The translations under genes and the position numbers were made by a program. The notes under the pieces were generated by a model that had not been told where the DNA came from, did not search any database, and saw nothing but the letters and a program-made list of their open reading frames with translations. 64,000 nucleotides of DNA from Alectryocaccobium sp964389285 (GTDB lineage Bacteria > Bacillota > Clostridia > Lachnospirales > Lachnospiraceae): assembly GCA_964389285.1 (NCBI GenBank), contig CAYMCZ010000002.1:124001-188000 (forward strand). The letters run 5' to 3'. Positions 49,504 through 58,697 of the stretch are shown one piece after another (the stretch's first letter is position 1; the number at the start of each line of letters is the position of its first letter).

Positions 49504-51441
49504 TTATCTTGCTTTTGTCCTGATTTCTTCTGTTATCTGTTCGATGAATTTATCCAGTTTTATCTGTCCCTGATCGCCGATATCGCGTTTTCTGACCGCG
49601 ACAAGGCCTTCTTCTTCCTCCTGCGCCCCGACTATCAGCATATATGGAATCTTCTTTGTCTGCGCCTCTCTTATTTTGAAGCCTATTTTTTCGGAACGGT
49701 TGTCCACGGTTACGTCCACATCTGCAGCGGCTATTTTTTTTCGTACCTTTTCCGCATATTCCTGATGCTTCTCCGAGATCGGAAGTATACGTACCTGCTC
49801 GGGAGCAAGCCATACCGGAAATTTGCCCGCGTATTTTTCTATCAGCCATGCCAGCGTCCTCTCATAACAGCCGATTGAAGTTCTGTGTATTATGTAAGGA
49901 CGAACCTTATCCCCGTTCTGATCGATGTAATACATGTCAAACTGCTCCGCAAGCAGGGCATCCCACTGAACGGTGATCATGGTATCTTCTTTTCCGTATA
50001 CGTTTCTGGCGTTGATATCCACTTTAGGCCCGTAAAAAGCGGCCTCTCCGACTTCTTCAGTATAGGTGATATTCAAATCATCCAAAATTTCCCGGATGCG
50101 CTGCTGCGTTTCCTCCCATACGGCAGGCTCGCCGATATATTTTTCTCTGTTCTCCGGATCCCATTTGGAAAGATGATAAGTAACGTCCTCCTCTACCCCG
50201 AGAGTTTCCAGGCAGTGCTTTGCAAGCGCTATACAGCCTTTGAACTCCTCCGCCATCTGGTCGGGGCGGACTATCAGATGTCCCTCCGAAATCGTAAACT
50301 GGCGCACACGGGTAAGCCCGTGCATTTCGCCTGAATCTTCCGATCTGAAAAGGGTCGATGTCTCTGAATATCTGCATGGCAGATCCCTGTATGAATGCAT
50401 GGTGTTCTTATATGCATAATACTGGAAAGGGCATGTCATCGGGCGAAGCGCAAACACTTCTTTGTCTTTTTTTTCATCGCCGATAACAAACATTCCGTCC
50501 CTGTAATGATCCCAGTGCCCCGAAATTTTATAAAGATCACTCTTGGCCATAAGAGGGGTTTTCGTACGTATATATCCCCACTCCTTGTCCTCAAGATCTT
50601 CTATCCAGCGCTGAAGCTTCATAATTATCTTCGTGCCGTTGGGCAGTATTATGGGAAGCCCCTGTCCTATTACGTCAACCGTCGTAAAGAGCTCCAGCTC
50701 CCGTCCGAGGCGGTTATGGTCCCGGCGTTTTATATCTTCCAGATGCTCCAGATAAGCGTCCAGCTCTTCTTTTGTCGAAAATGCGGTTCCGTATATGCGC
50801 TGCAGCCTTGCGTTGTTTTCGTTCCCTCGCCAGTAAGCCATGGATGAAGATATCAGCTTGTAGGCTTTTACGGCTTTTGTGCTTGCCGCGTGAGGGCCCG
50901 CGCAAAGATCCGTAAAATCTCCCTGCTCGTAAAATGAGATTTCCGCATCCTCCGGAAGTTCTTCGATCAGTTCGACTTTATAGGGTTCGTCTTTCTCCCG
51001 CATAAAAGCAATCGCTTGATCTTTCGGCAGGGTAAAACGGTTAAGCCTGGTGCCTTTTTTGATGATTTTTTTCATCTCTTTTTCTATTGCGTCCAGATCT
51101 TCGCGTGAAAACGGCTTTTCCGCTTCAAAATCATAATAAAAGCCTTCGGCAATGGATGGACCTATGGCCAGTTTTACATCCGGAAACAGTCTTTTCACCG
51201 CTTCGGCCATGATATGTGATGCCGTGTGCCGAATGACAGGCAGAGCTTCTTCGTCAGTTGCGGTAATAAGTCTTAACGTACAGTCTTCGGTTATTATTGT
51301 GCGAATATCCTGAATACTGCCGTTTATTTCGCCCGCCACTGCAGCTCTTGCAAGGCCTTCGCTTATATCCTGCGCGACCTTAATAACACTCACCGGCGCA
51401 TCATATTCTTTAATCGTTCCGTCTTTTAAGGTAATTTTCAT
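49504..51441 (-). CDS. thrS: Threonyl-tRNA synthetase
   Basis: A 645-residue class II synthetase: TGS domain (MKITLKDGTIKEYDAPVSV), editing domain with HTASHIMAEAV, catalytic core (RPMTCPFQYYAYK, RYSETSTLFRSE, MHGLTRVRQF), and anticodon-binding domain (WLAPEQVRILPISEKH). Full length. No T-box fits in the 14 bases to rdgB, so a tRNA-dependent leader is not seen. Start ATG at 51441. Confidence 0.97.
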   Translation of the reverse strand: MKITLKDGTIKEYDAPVSVIKVAQDISEGLARAAVAGEINGSIQDIRTIITEDCTLRLITATDEEALPVIRHTASHIMAEAVKRLFPDVKLAIGPSIAEGFYYDFEAEKPFSREDLDAIEKEMKKIIKKGTRLNRFTLPKDQAIAFMREKDEPYKVELIEELPEDAEISFYEQGDFTDLCAGPHAASTKAVKAYKLISSSMAYWRGNENNARLQRIYGTAFSTKEELDAYLEHLEDIKRRDHNRLGRELELFTTVDVIGQGLPIILPNGTKIIMKLQRWIEDLEDKEWGYIRTKTPLMAKSDLYKISGHWDHYRDGMFVIGDEKKDKEVFALRPMTCPFQYYAYKNTMHSYRDLPCRYSETSTLFRSEDSGEMHGLTRVRQFTISEGHLIVRPDQMAEEFKGCIALAKHCLETLGVEEDVTYHLSKWDPENREKYIGEPAVWEETQQRIREILDDLNITYTEEVGEAAFYGPKVDINARNVYGKEDTMITVQWDALLAEQFDMYYIDQNGDKVRPYIIHRTSIGCYERTLAWLIEKYAGKFPVWLAPEQVRILPISEKHQEYAEKVRKKIAAADVDVTVDNRSEKIGFKIREAQTKKIPYMLIVGAQEEEEGLVAVRKRDIGDQGQIKLDKFIEQITEEIRTKAR

Positions 51442-51455
51442 ATCACAGCCCCCGT

Positions 51456-52073
51456 TTATCCTTTACTGTCCCTTTTCACTTTTTGATAAATATATGGTTT
51501 TATGGCTTCAAGCGCTTTTCCCCTGTGGCTGATGCTGTTTTTTTCCTCAGGAGAAAGTTCTGCCGCCGACCTGCTCATGTCCGGCAGATAAAAGATCGGA
51601 TCGTACCCGAAACCGTTTTCACCTCTGATTTCATAACCGATCTTTCCCTCAAATGTCCCGGTGCAAACCGCTTCTTCACCGTCCGGAAAAACTGCCGCTA
51701 TTGCGCATACAAACCTTGCGGTTCTTTTTTCGTTTTCTACGCCTTTCAGCCTTTCTATTATTTTTCTGTTTTTTGTTTCGTAGGGCGTATTCTCGCCCAG
51801 ATATCTGGAAGAATGAATTCCCGGCTCTTTCATAAGGGCATCTATCTCAAGTCCCGAGTCGTCGGCCATCACCACGGTCTCATTATCATTTACCGCCCCG
51901 AAAACCGCCCTGGCCTTTATCAGCGCGTTTTCTTCGAATGTAGTGCCGTTTTCCTCTATATCGATATTTGTTCCGGCTTCCTTCATCGAAATCACCGGCA
52001 GACCCAAATCTCCCAAAACCGATTTTATTTCTTTAATTTTGCCGGCATTGCCGGTAGCAAATACTATTTTCAC
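51456..52073 (-). CDS. rdgB: RdgB/HAM1 family XTP/dITP pyrophosphatase
   Basis: A 205-residue house-cleaning nucleotidase that removes ITP, dITP and XTP. Motifs: FATGNAGKIKEI, TFEENALIKARA, VMADDSGLEIDAL, GENGFGYDPIFYLP, and SHRGKALEAI. The start codon is GTG at 52073 and overlaps the stop of the upstream methyltransferase gene (GTGA). Confidence 0.95.
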   Translation of the reverse strand: MKIVFATGNAGKIKEIKSVLGDLGLPVISMKEAGTNIDIEENGTTFEENALIKARAVFGAVNDNETVVMADDSGLEIDALMKEPGIHSSRYLGENTPYETKNRKIIERLKGVENEKRTARFVCAIAAVFPDGEEAVCTGTFEGKIGYEIRGENGFGYDPIFYLPDMSRSAAELSPEEKNSISHRGKALEAIKPYIYQKVKRDSKG

Positions 52074-53227
52074 GTGTTTAAAGCCTCTTTTCTCTTTGGC
52101 GGCCTTGGTCCCATAAACTGATAAAGATATGTCTTCATCATCCCGTTATAGAGCTTGCGGTTTTTATCGGCCTTTCTGCCGATCTGTCTTACGGCATCCT
52201 CATATGCCGTTATCAGATACATGGACCAGCCGTCCAGCATAGCAAAACGTTCACCGAGCATTTTATATATCGCGGGAATTGTCGCTTCCGACTCAAGTCT
52301 TTCTCCATAAGGCGGATTAGTGATGATAAATCCGTATTTCCCCGGATGAGACAGCTCACTTACATTTCTTTTCTGAAAATGTATCATCTGGTATACTCCG
52401 GCCACCCTGGCGTTTTCCCTTGCCGAAGAGACGGCCTGATCATCAATGTCATAACCCTGAATATTTGTCTTTACCGACAGGTCGATCTTTTGATTTGCCT
52501 CTTTTCTGGCGGATTCCCAAACATCTTTCGGTATAATGCCGCTCCAGCTTTCAGCCAGAAAACTTCTTTTAAGTCCGGGAGCCATATTTGCGGCTATCAT
52601 GGCGGCCTCTATCAGAAATGTCCCGCTGCCGCAAAAAGGATCCACGAGTATCCTGTCTTTTTTCCATGGAGAAAGTAAAATGATGGCCGCCGCCAGAGTT
52701 TCGGTCACAGGCGCCTTTACAGTCAGCTTTCTGTAACCTCTCTTATGCAGCGAAACTCCCGTGGTATCGAGACCGACAGTTACGATATCCTTAATGATGG
52801 AAACACGCAGCGGAAAGCTCTCACCCGTCTCTTCGAACCAGTCTTTTTTATAAATCCGCTTCAGCCTTTCCACCATTGCCTTTTTCATAACGGACTGAAT
52901 ATCCGACGGGCTGAAAAGCCTGCTTTTTACCGAATTTGCTTTGGCGACCCAGAACTTCCCGTCCTGCGGAATATATCTTTCCCATGGCACTTCTTTGGTT
53001 TTTTCAAACAGCTCTTCAAAGGTCTCCGCCTTAAATTCGGCCGTTTTTATCAAAACCCTCTCGGTTGTGCGAAGGTTAATGTTTGCCTCGGCACAGGTTT
53101 TTTCGTCTCCTGCAAAATGAACCTTGCCGTCCTCGACCTTTGTGATTTGTATTCCAAGATCGCTTAATTCTCTTTTTAGAACGGCTTCCATTCCGAAATG
53201 GCACGGGGAAATAAAATCAAACTTCAT
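52070..53227 (-). CDS. THUMP-domain class I rRNA methyltransferase (RlmL/YpsC-like)
   Basis: A 385-residue SAM-dependent RNA N2-guanine methyltransferase. N-terminal ferredoxin-like/THUMP region (KFDFISPCHFGMEAVLKREL), then a UPF0020 catalytic domain with DPFCGSGTFLIEAAMIA and TNPPYGERL (NPPY motif). It is the short, single-domain RlmL type. The start at 53227 follows GGAG; the in-frame TTG at 53248 lies inside the end of cysK. Coupled to rdgB by a four-base overlap. Confidence 0.92.
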   Translation of the reverse strand: MKFDFISPCHFGMEAVLKRELSDLGIQITKVEDGKVHFAGDEKTCAEANINLRTTERVLIKTAEFKAETFEELFEKTKEVPWERYIPQDGKFWVAKANSVKSRLFSPSDIQSVMKKAMVERLKRIYKKDWFEETGESFPLRVSIIKDIVTVGLDTTGVSLHKRGYRKLTVKAPVTETLAAAIILLSPWKKDRILVDPFCGSGTFLIEAAMIAANMAPGLKRSFLAESWSGIIPKDVWESARKEANQKIDLSVKTNIQGYDIDDQAVSSARENARVAGVYQMIHFQKRNVSELSHPGKYGFIITNPPYGERLESEATIPAIYKMLGERFAMLDGWSMYLITAYEDAVRQIGRKADKNRKLYNGMMKTYLYQFMGPRPPKRKEALNT

Positions 53228-53234
53228 ATATTTA

Positions 53235-54167
53235 TCATTCTCCGGCAAAAAGCGGCGTGCTGAAATATCTTTCGGCAGTATCCGGTAAAATGGTGACTAC
53301 AACCTTTCCCTTTCCAAGCTTTTCGGCCAGCTTTAATGCCGCCGCGACATTTGTTCCGCTTGAAATACCGCACATAAGGCCTTCCTCTTTTGCAAGGCGT
53401 TTCGATGTCTCTATGGCTTCATCGTCGGTGATTATACAGATTTCCGAATATATCCGCTGATTCAGATTTTCGGGTATCAGTCCGTCGCCGATCCCCATTT
53501 GAAGATGGGTTCCCACGTTTCCGCCCGCCAGTATGGCGGCATTTTCAGGCTCTACGGCCCAGATCTCTATGTCCGGATTGAGCGCTTTAAGCGTCTCTCC
53601 GACTCCGGAAATCGTTCCTCCCGTCCCGACTCCCGAAACAAAACCGTGTATCGGCTCCGCTACCTGTTCAAGGATCTCAAGTGCCGTATGAAACTTATGC
53701 ACTTCGTTATTGGCGGGATTGCAAAACTGCTGCGGCACGAACACGTTTGTGTCTTCCTTTTGCATACGCAGAGCCGTCTGAAGGCACTGGTCTATGCATT
53801 TGCCTATATCCCCGTCATCATGAATAAGTATAACCTCGGCTCCGTAATGACGCACAAGCTTGCGCCGCTCCTCGCTTACCGAATCGGGCATGATAATAAC
53901 GGTTTTGTAACCTCTCACCGCGCCTACGAGCGCAAGCCCGATCCCCTGATTGCCGCTGGTAGGCTCCACTATAACGGTATCTTTGTTAATAAGGCCTTTT
54001 TCCTCGGCGTCTTTTATCATATTCAATGCGGTTCTGGTCTTAATGGAACCTCCTACATTCAGGCCTTCATATTTCACGTAAACTTCGGCACTGCCATTTT
54101 GCACCATTTTGTTGAGCCTTATCATAGGCGTGCGGCCCATAGCCTCCAAAACATTGTTATAAACCAT
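53235..54167 (-). CDS. cysK: Cysteine synthase (O-acetylserine sulfhydrylase)
   Basis: A 310-residue PLP enzyme making cysteine from O-acetylserine and sulfide. The PLP lysine is in GGSIKTRTALNMI (usual: GGSVKDR; Thr replaces Asp here). TSGNQGIGLALVG and GVGTGGTISGVGE are the substrate and phosphate loops. The start at 54167 (MVYNNVLEAMGRTPMIRL) matches the family N-terminus; an in-frame TTG at 54191 would add eight residues. No serine acetyltransferase gene is next to it. Confidence 0.9.
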   Translation of the reverse strand: MVYNNVLEAMGRTPMIRLNKMVQNGSAEVYVKYEGLNVGGSIKTRTALNMIKDAEEKGLINKDTVIVEPTSGNQGIGLALVGAVRGYKTVIIMPDSVSEERRKLVRHYGAEVILIHDDGDIGKCIDQCLQTALRMQKEDTNVFVPQQFCNPANNEVHKFHTALEILEQVAEPIHGFVSGVGTGGTISGVGETLKALNPDIEIWAVEPENAAILAGGNVGTHLQMGIGDGLIPENLNQRIYSEICIITDDEAIETSKRLAKEEGLMCGISSGTNVAAALKLAEKLGKGKVVVTILPDTAERYFSTPLFAGE

Positions 54168-54313
54168 AATTCCCGTACCGTCACTCTCCAATCATTTTTA
54201 AACGGCATATTCATTACCTATATCCGAGTCATTATACAAAATAAATGTGTTATTTGCAAGACAAAGTGAAACCCCCGCGCAGGGGAGCTACGCAGGGGCT
54301 TCGAGGGGAATAT

Positions 54314-54339
54314 AAAATTAATAAGGGGTTATTAATTTT
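54314..54339. repeat. AT-rich perfect hairpin with GGGG loop
   Basis: AAAATTAATAA (54314-54324), GGGG, TTATTAATTTT (54329-54339): 11 perfect base pairs. It lies in the 273-base gap between the MATE gene and cysK (54168-54440), which also has a GC-rich inverted segment near 54273-54290. One or both may terminate cysK-upstream transcription or act in the MATE leader; no gene is seen in the gap. Confidence 0.45.
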
Positions 54340-54440
54340 GCAAAAAAATTTATTTCGAAGGGTAAATTTTTTTACAAACCGATTATAACAAATATTAAAA
54401 AAAAATCAACCTTTTTTATTCTTGTATGCTTTTAACGGAT

Positions 54441-55778
54441 TTATATTTTGATTTTCATGTATTTCTTTTTGCCGGTAAAATAGAAAATCATTGAAACCGC
54501 CGCACCCATTGCCCAGCCAAAGGGCCATGAACACCAGATACCCGTATATCCCATAAATCCCGAAAGTATAAAAGACAGAACCACCCGGAGGATAAGATCG
54601 GCAAATGTGCATATCATGAATCGGCCCATAAGGCTTGCGCCTTTAAGACCCGCGTCAAAGGCGAATTTTATCATGACTATAAAATAAAACGGCGACACTA
54701 TTCTGAAGAAGTCCCAGCCGCTCTTCATGGCGAGACCGGTGTCTGATGTTATAAAGAATGACAGTGCCGAACGCCCTCCGAAATAAAAAACCAGAAAAGC
54801 CGCGATTCCCATAAGCACGGAAAAGAGCAGACCGTTTTTTATGCCTTCTCTTATGCGGTCATATTTGCGCGCTCCCAGATTCTGGGCTACAAAGGTTGCC
54901 GTTCCGTTGCCGAAGGCAGCACCCGTATTTACGACGAAGTTATTCATTCTGATGGCGGCGGAATATCCCGCTATCACCTCTGAGCCGAAACTGTTTACAA
55001 ATCCCTGAATAAAAATATTTCCTATGGAAATAAAAAGCTGCTGGCAAATGGTCGGGATGGCGACTATCATGACTCTTTTCAGTATTTCGGGAGAATAAAC
55101 AGCCGCTTTGGAAATCAGTCTGATCTTTCCGAGCCTTTTCAAAACTACCGTCATTGCCAGAATACAGCTTACACCCTGACACAAAAAAGTTGCCCAGGCA
55201 AGACCTTCCACCCCCATCTTAAATGCGCTTACAAACAAAATGTCAACGGCTATGTTTGAAAGCGAAGACACCATAAGAAACATGAACGGTGTTCTGGAAT
55301 CCCCGAGCGCCGAAAATATTCCGTTGGCAATATTGTAAAAGAAAACAAACGGCAGGCTTAAAGTATAGATGTTCAGATAAAGAATGGAATCGAAAAAAAT
55401 ATTGTCGGGGGTATTCATCGCCGTAAAAAGCGGCGGAGCCAAAGTAAGCCCCGCTGCCATCAGAGCGGCGCAAATCAGCGCACCGATTATAAAAGTCACG
55501 TAAACCGTGGTTTTCAGTTCGCTGTATTTTTTAGCTCCGAAAAACTGTGAAACTATTACCGAACATCCTATATGACATCCGGTCGCAAAAGCCAGATATA
55601 CAAGAGTGATTCCATGCCCGTTTCCGACTGCGGCCAGTGCGTTTTCCCCGAGAAAACGTCCGGCGATCAGACTGTCCGCCATATTGTAAAGCTGCTGAAA
55701 AGCCATGCTCCCCATAAGAGGCAGACTGAACAGCAGCAGTGACTTTCTGACCGGGCCTACGGTAAGGTCTTTGTTCAT
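54441..55778 (-). CDS. MATE family efflux transporter
   Basis: A 445-residue polytopic membrane protein with twelve hydrophobic segments in two similar halves. Typical MATE features: SLPLMGSMAFQQLYNMADSLIAGRFLGENALAAVG in the first helices and the equivalent IVAIPTICQQLFISIGNIFIQGFVNSFG in the second half. A Na+- or H+-coupled exporter of drugs or metabolites; substrate unknown. Follows the small broken membrane gene at 55790-55940. Confidence 0.95.
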   Translation of the reverse strand: MNKDLTVGPVRKSLLLFSLPLMGSMAFQQLYNMADSLIAGRFLGENALAAVGNGHGITLVYLAFATGCHIGCSVIVSQFFGAKKYSELKTTVYVTFIIGALICAALMAAGLTLAPPLFTAMNTPDNIFFDSILYLNIYTLSLPFVFFYNIANGIFSALGDSRTPFMFLMVSSLSNIAVDILFVSAFKMGVEGLAWATFLCQGVSCILAMTVVLKRLGKIRLISKAAVYSPEILKRVMIVAIPTICQQLFISIGNIFIQGFVNSFGSEVIAGYSAAIRMNNFVVNTGAAFGNGTATFVAQNLGARKYDRIREGIKNGLLFSVLMGIAAFLVFYFGGRSALSFFITSDTGLAMKSGWDFFRIVSPFYFIVMIKFAFDAGLKGASLMGRFMICTFADLILRVVLSFILSGFMGYTGIWCSWPFGWAMGAAVSMIFYFTGKKKYMKIKI

Positions 55779-55789
55779 ATTAATAACTT

Positions 55790-55940
55790 TCAGGATCCCG
55801 CAGTATCCACGCTCTGTTCAACAACAGTGTCTGTTGAATTGTTATTGTTTTTCAAAAAGAATCGTGAAATCAGAAAGGCAATCAATATGACGGCAAGCGC
55901 CAGTCCCAGTCTGATTATAAAACTTTTTCCTTTGTTCATT
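55790..55940 (-). pseudogene. Small membrane protein gene with a one-base frameshift
   Basis: ATG at 55940 follows AGGA by six bases. The first codons (MNKGKSF) leave frame at a run of five T. If one T is removed, the frame continues IIRLGLALAVILIAFLISRF and then LKNNNNSTDTVVEQSVDTAGS to a TGA at 55792, giving a 49-residue single-span membrane protein. As written, the ATG frame ends after 33 codons of unconvincing sequence. Either a real frameshift, a phase-variable T tract, or a sequence error. Confidence 0.55.
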
Positions 55941-56019
55941 AATATTCCTGCCTTAGTTGTATTACCATTGTTTTAAATAATGTTTTTATAATACATCAAC
56001 AAAAAATGCATGTCCATAT

Positions 56020-56703
56020 TTATATGTTCTTAATGTCGTTTTCGGTTGTTATCTTTATGTTTTTCTCGCTGCCCATGTAGAGGCGGATTTTCTCATCGGT
56101 TTTACGCTCTATCAGCATGGCGTCGTCGGTAAGTCCTTTTTTATCTTCTTCCGTCATCGTGAGATATGCGTTCACTATGATATCATACCTGAATATCTGC
56201 GGAGTCTGTATGCGCCAAACACTGTCTCTGTTGGGCGTCTTAAGAACCACGCCTTTTTCATCCGCGATCTTCACAGTGTCCACCGAGGGAATCGCCGCTA
56301 CCGCATTGCCGTATTTTTCCGCGGTTTCAAAACCGCGTTTTATAATATCTTCGTCTATATACGGTCTTGCGCCGTCATGGATAAAAACATAATCCGATTC
56401 TATATTGCAGGACATAAGCCCTTCTTTTACGGAATCATAACGCTCTTCTCCGCCTTCGACTACGGCTTCCACTTTATTGATTCCGTATCGTCTTATTATT
56501 TCTTCATTACAGTAATCTATCCATTGTTCCGAGGTGACAAGAATGATTTCATCTATAATATCCGAGTCGGAAAAAGCCTTAAGCGAATGGTAAAGCATCG
56601 GTTTTCCGGATATCGGCATAAACTGTTTGGGCCTTGCGCCCCCGAAGCGCTCTCCCTTTCCGGCTCCGAGTATCACAGCGCTGCAAAACTTTTTATCTTT
56701 CAT
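56020..56703 (-). CDS. ispD: 2-C-methyl-D-erythritol 4-phosphate cytidylyltransferase
   Basis: A 227-residue enzyme of the MEP isoprenoid pathway, coupling CTP with MEP. The nucleotide-binding signature GAGKGERFGGARPKQFMPISG is at the N-terminus; HDGARPYID and RDSVWRIQTPQIFRYD follow, and TDDAMLIE near the end. GAAAGAGGAATCAG precedes the ATG. Note that IspD-like TarI is a possible alternative, but no teichoic acid genes are adjacent. Confidence 0.92.
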   Translation of the reverse strand: MKDKKFCSAVILGAGKGERFGGARPKQFMPISGKPMLYHSLKAFSDSDIIDEIILVTSEQWIDYCNEEIIRRYGINKVEAVVEGGEERYDSVKEGLMSCNIESDYVFIHDGARPYIDEDIIKRGFETAEKYGNAVAAIPSVDTVKIADEKGVVLKTPNRDSVWRIQTPQIFRYDIIVNAYLTMTEEDKKGLTDDAMLIERKTDEKIRLYMGSEKNIKITTENDIKNI

Positions 56704-56757
56704 CTGATTCCTCTTTCCTTCGCTCTCCTTCCATCAGGCTTTATATTTCCGTTTTCT

Positions 56758-57777
56758 TTACCGCTCTCCGAGTTTCAGATTCGGAACGGCATTTAAGTCA
56801 AGACCCGCCGTGCGTCCGTTTAAAAATTCAAAATATGCCGCGGACGCGATCATGGCCGCGTTATCCGTGCAATATACCGCATCGGGACAGAAAAATCTTA
56901 TATCGTTTTTAGCGCAAGCTTCTTCAAAGGCTTTTCGCAGCGTTTTGTTTGAAGCCACTCCTCCGGCAAGCGCAAGTTTTTTTATCCCGTAGTCCGAGGC
57001 TGCGTTCATGGCGTTTGTCACCAGCACGTCCGATACCGCCTGCTGAAATGAAGCGGCTATGTCCGCCTCATTTACGGGCTGTCCCGTCATACGCGCCTTA
57101 TTGATATAGTTAAGAACGGCGGATTTCAAACCGCTGAAACTGAAATCATATCTGGAATCTTCTATTTTTGCCCTCGGAAATTCAATCGCAAACGGATCGC
57201 CGCAGGAAGCCTTTTTTTCTATTTTGGGTCCTCCGGGATATCCAAGTCCCAAAGCCCTTGCAATCTTATCAAAGGCTTCTCCCGCCGCGTCATCTCTTGT
57301 ACGTCCGATTATTTCAAAATCCGCGTAATCCCTGACGATCACGAGATGCGTATGACCGCCTGAAATTATCTCGCACAAAAAAGGCGGCTCAAGCTCTTTG
57401 TATTGAATATAGTTGGCGCAGATATGTCCTTCTATGTGATGAACTCCCACAAGAGGGATGTTTTTTGCAAATGCAAGCGCCTTTGCCTGAGCCACGCCCA
57501 CAAGCAGGGCTCCGACCAGCCCGGGGCCGTATGTCACTCCTACAGCGTCGATATCGTCAAGCCCCGCATCCGCTTCGGCTAAAGCCTGTCTAATCACCTG
57601 ATTTATCCGCTCAATATGCTTTCTGGACGCGATCTCCGGGACAACCCCTCCGTAAAGAGTATGTATGTCAATCTGAGATGAAATAACATTTGAAAGCACC
57701 TCCCGGCCGCCTTTTACCACGGCCGCCGCCGTTTCATCGCATGAGCTTTCTATTCCGAGTATAATCAAATCTTTCAT
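56758..57777 (-). CDS. tsaD: tRNA N6-adenosine threonylcarbamoyltransferase TsaD
   Basis: A 339-residue ASKHA-fold enzyme transferring threonylcarbamoyl to A37 of ANN-decoding tRNAs. Motifs: GIESSCDETAAAVV, YGPGLVGALLVGV, HHIEGHICANY (metal His pair), ISGGHTHLVIV, GGVASNKTLR. Full length. It overlaps the RNase Z stop by one base (TAATG). Confidence 0.97.
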   Translation of the reverse strand: MKDLIILGIESSCDETAAAVVKGGREVLSNVISSQIDIHTLYGGVVPEIASRKHIERINQVIRQALAEADAGLDDIDAVGVTYGPGLVGALLVGVAQAKALAFAKNIPLVGVHHIEGHICANYIQYKELEPPFLCEIISGGHTHLVIVRDYADFEIIGRTRDDAAGEAFDKIARALGLGYPGGPKIEKKASCGDPFAIEFPRAKIEDSRYDFSFSGLKSAVLNYINKARMTGQPVNEADIAASFQQAVSDVLVTNAMNAASDYGIKKLALAGGVASNKTLRKAFEEACAKNDIRFFCPDAVYCTDNAAMIASAAYFEFLNGRTAGLDLNAVPNLKLGER

Positions 57778-58688
57778 TATTCATCCTCGAATTTCAATTC
57801 GGCGGTCATGCCGTCCTCTCCCATGACCGTATTCGAAAAGATTTTTTTTATATCCCTTAAAAACCATTCGGGATGCATGGTCGCCGGGGAATAATGTGTA
57901 AGCCACAGTTCTTTGACTTTGGCTTCCGCCGCCAGTTTCGCGGCTTCCTGCATCATCATATGTTTGTATTCTTTGGCCTTTTCAAGTTTTTCAGGCTCGC
58001 CGTACATGCCTTCGCATATGAAAATATCTGAGAAAGCAGCATATTCCGTAATCATTTTTACCGGTCTCGTGTCGGTGGTATATGTCACTTTAAGGCCTTT
58101 GCGCTCCTTGCCGAGAACCATGTCCGGCGTATAGGTAAAATCTTCGGTTTCTATAGTCCGGCCTTTTTGCAGCAGACTCCAGTATTTCAGAGGTATGCTC
58201 GCCGCCTGAGCCCTTTTAACGTCGAATTTCCCCGCACGCGGAATCTCAAACGAATATCCGTAGCAGTTTGTATTATGCCTTACTTTAAACGCGGTAATAT
58301 TGTATCCGTTAAAGACCATCTTCTCGACGGGCAGAGTAAGCTCTTTAAAAATGATTTCGAACGGCAGATCAGGTGCTATCACCCTGAGTGAGTTTACAAC
58401 CCTCTCAAGCCCCTTTGGGCCTGTCATCACAAGCGGCTTTGTCCTTTCGGCATTTGCCATAGCAAGCAAAATGCCGGGAAGGCCGCTTATATGGTCAGCA
58501 TGAAAATGTGTAATGCACAGAATATCAAGCTGTTTGAAGCTCCATCCCAGCTTTTGTATGGCGATCTGCGTTCCCTCTCCGCAGTCTATCAGCAGATTGC
58601 TTCCGTTATATCTCGCCATAAGAGAGGTCAGCCACCTGTACGGAAGCGGCATCATACCGCCTGTTCCGAGCAAACAAACATCTAACAT
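57777..58688 (-). CDS. rnz: Ribonuclease Z
   Basis: A 303-residue metallo-beta-lactamase-fold tRNase Z that cleaves 3' trailers of tRNA precursors lacking an encoded CCA. Metal motif THFHADHISGLPG, then HNTNCYGYSFE, TYTTDTRP, and LTHYSPA. The GEGTQ region is intact. It is a general housekeeping enzyme but relevant to the permuted tRNA at 21504-21573, whose CCA is not encoded. Confidence 0.96.
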   Translation of the reverse strand: MLDVCLLGTGGMMPLPYRWLTSLMARYNGSNLLIDCGEGTQIAIQKLGWSFKQLDILCITHFHADHISGLPGILLAMANAERTKPLVMTGPKGLERVVNSLRVIAPDLPFEIIFKELTLPVEKMVFNGYNITAFKVRHNTNCYGYSFEIPRAGKFDVKRAQAASIPLKYWSLLQKGRTIETEDFTYTPDMVLGKERKGLKVTYTTDTRPVKMITEYAAFSDIFICEGMYGEPEKLEKAKEYKHMMMQEAAKLAAEAKVKELWLTHYSPATMHPEWFLRDIKKIFSNTVMGEDGMTAELKFEDE

Positions 58689-58697
58689 TTAATTACC

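Noticed and set aside
39129..51455. T-box leaders of asnS and thrS
   Set aside because: Only 33 and 14 bases separate these genes from their upstream neighbours; no T-box sequence or specifier structure fits.
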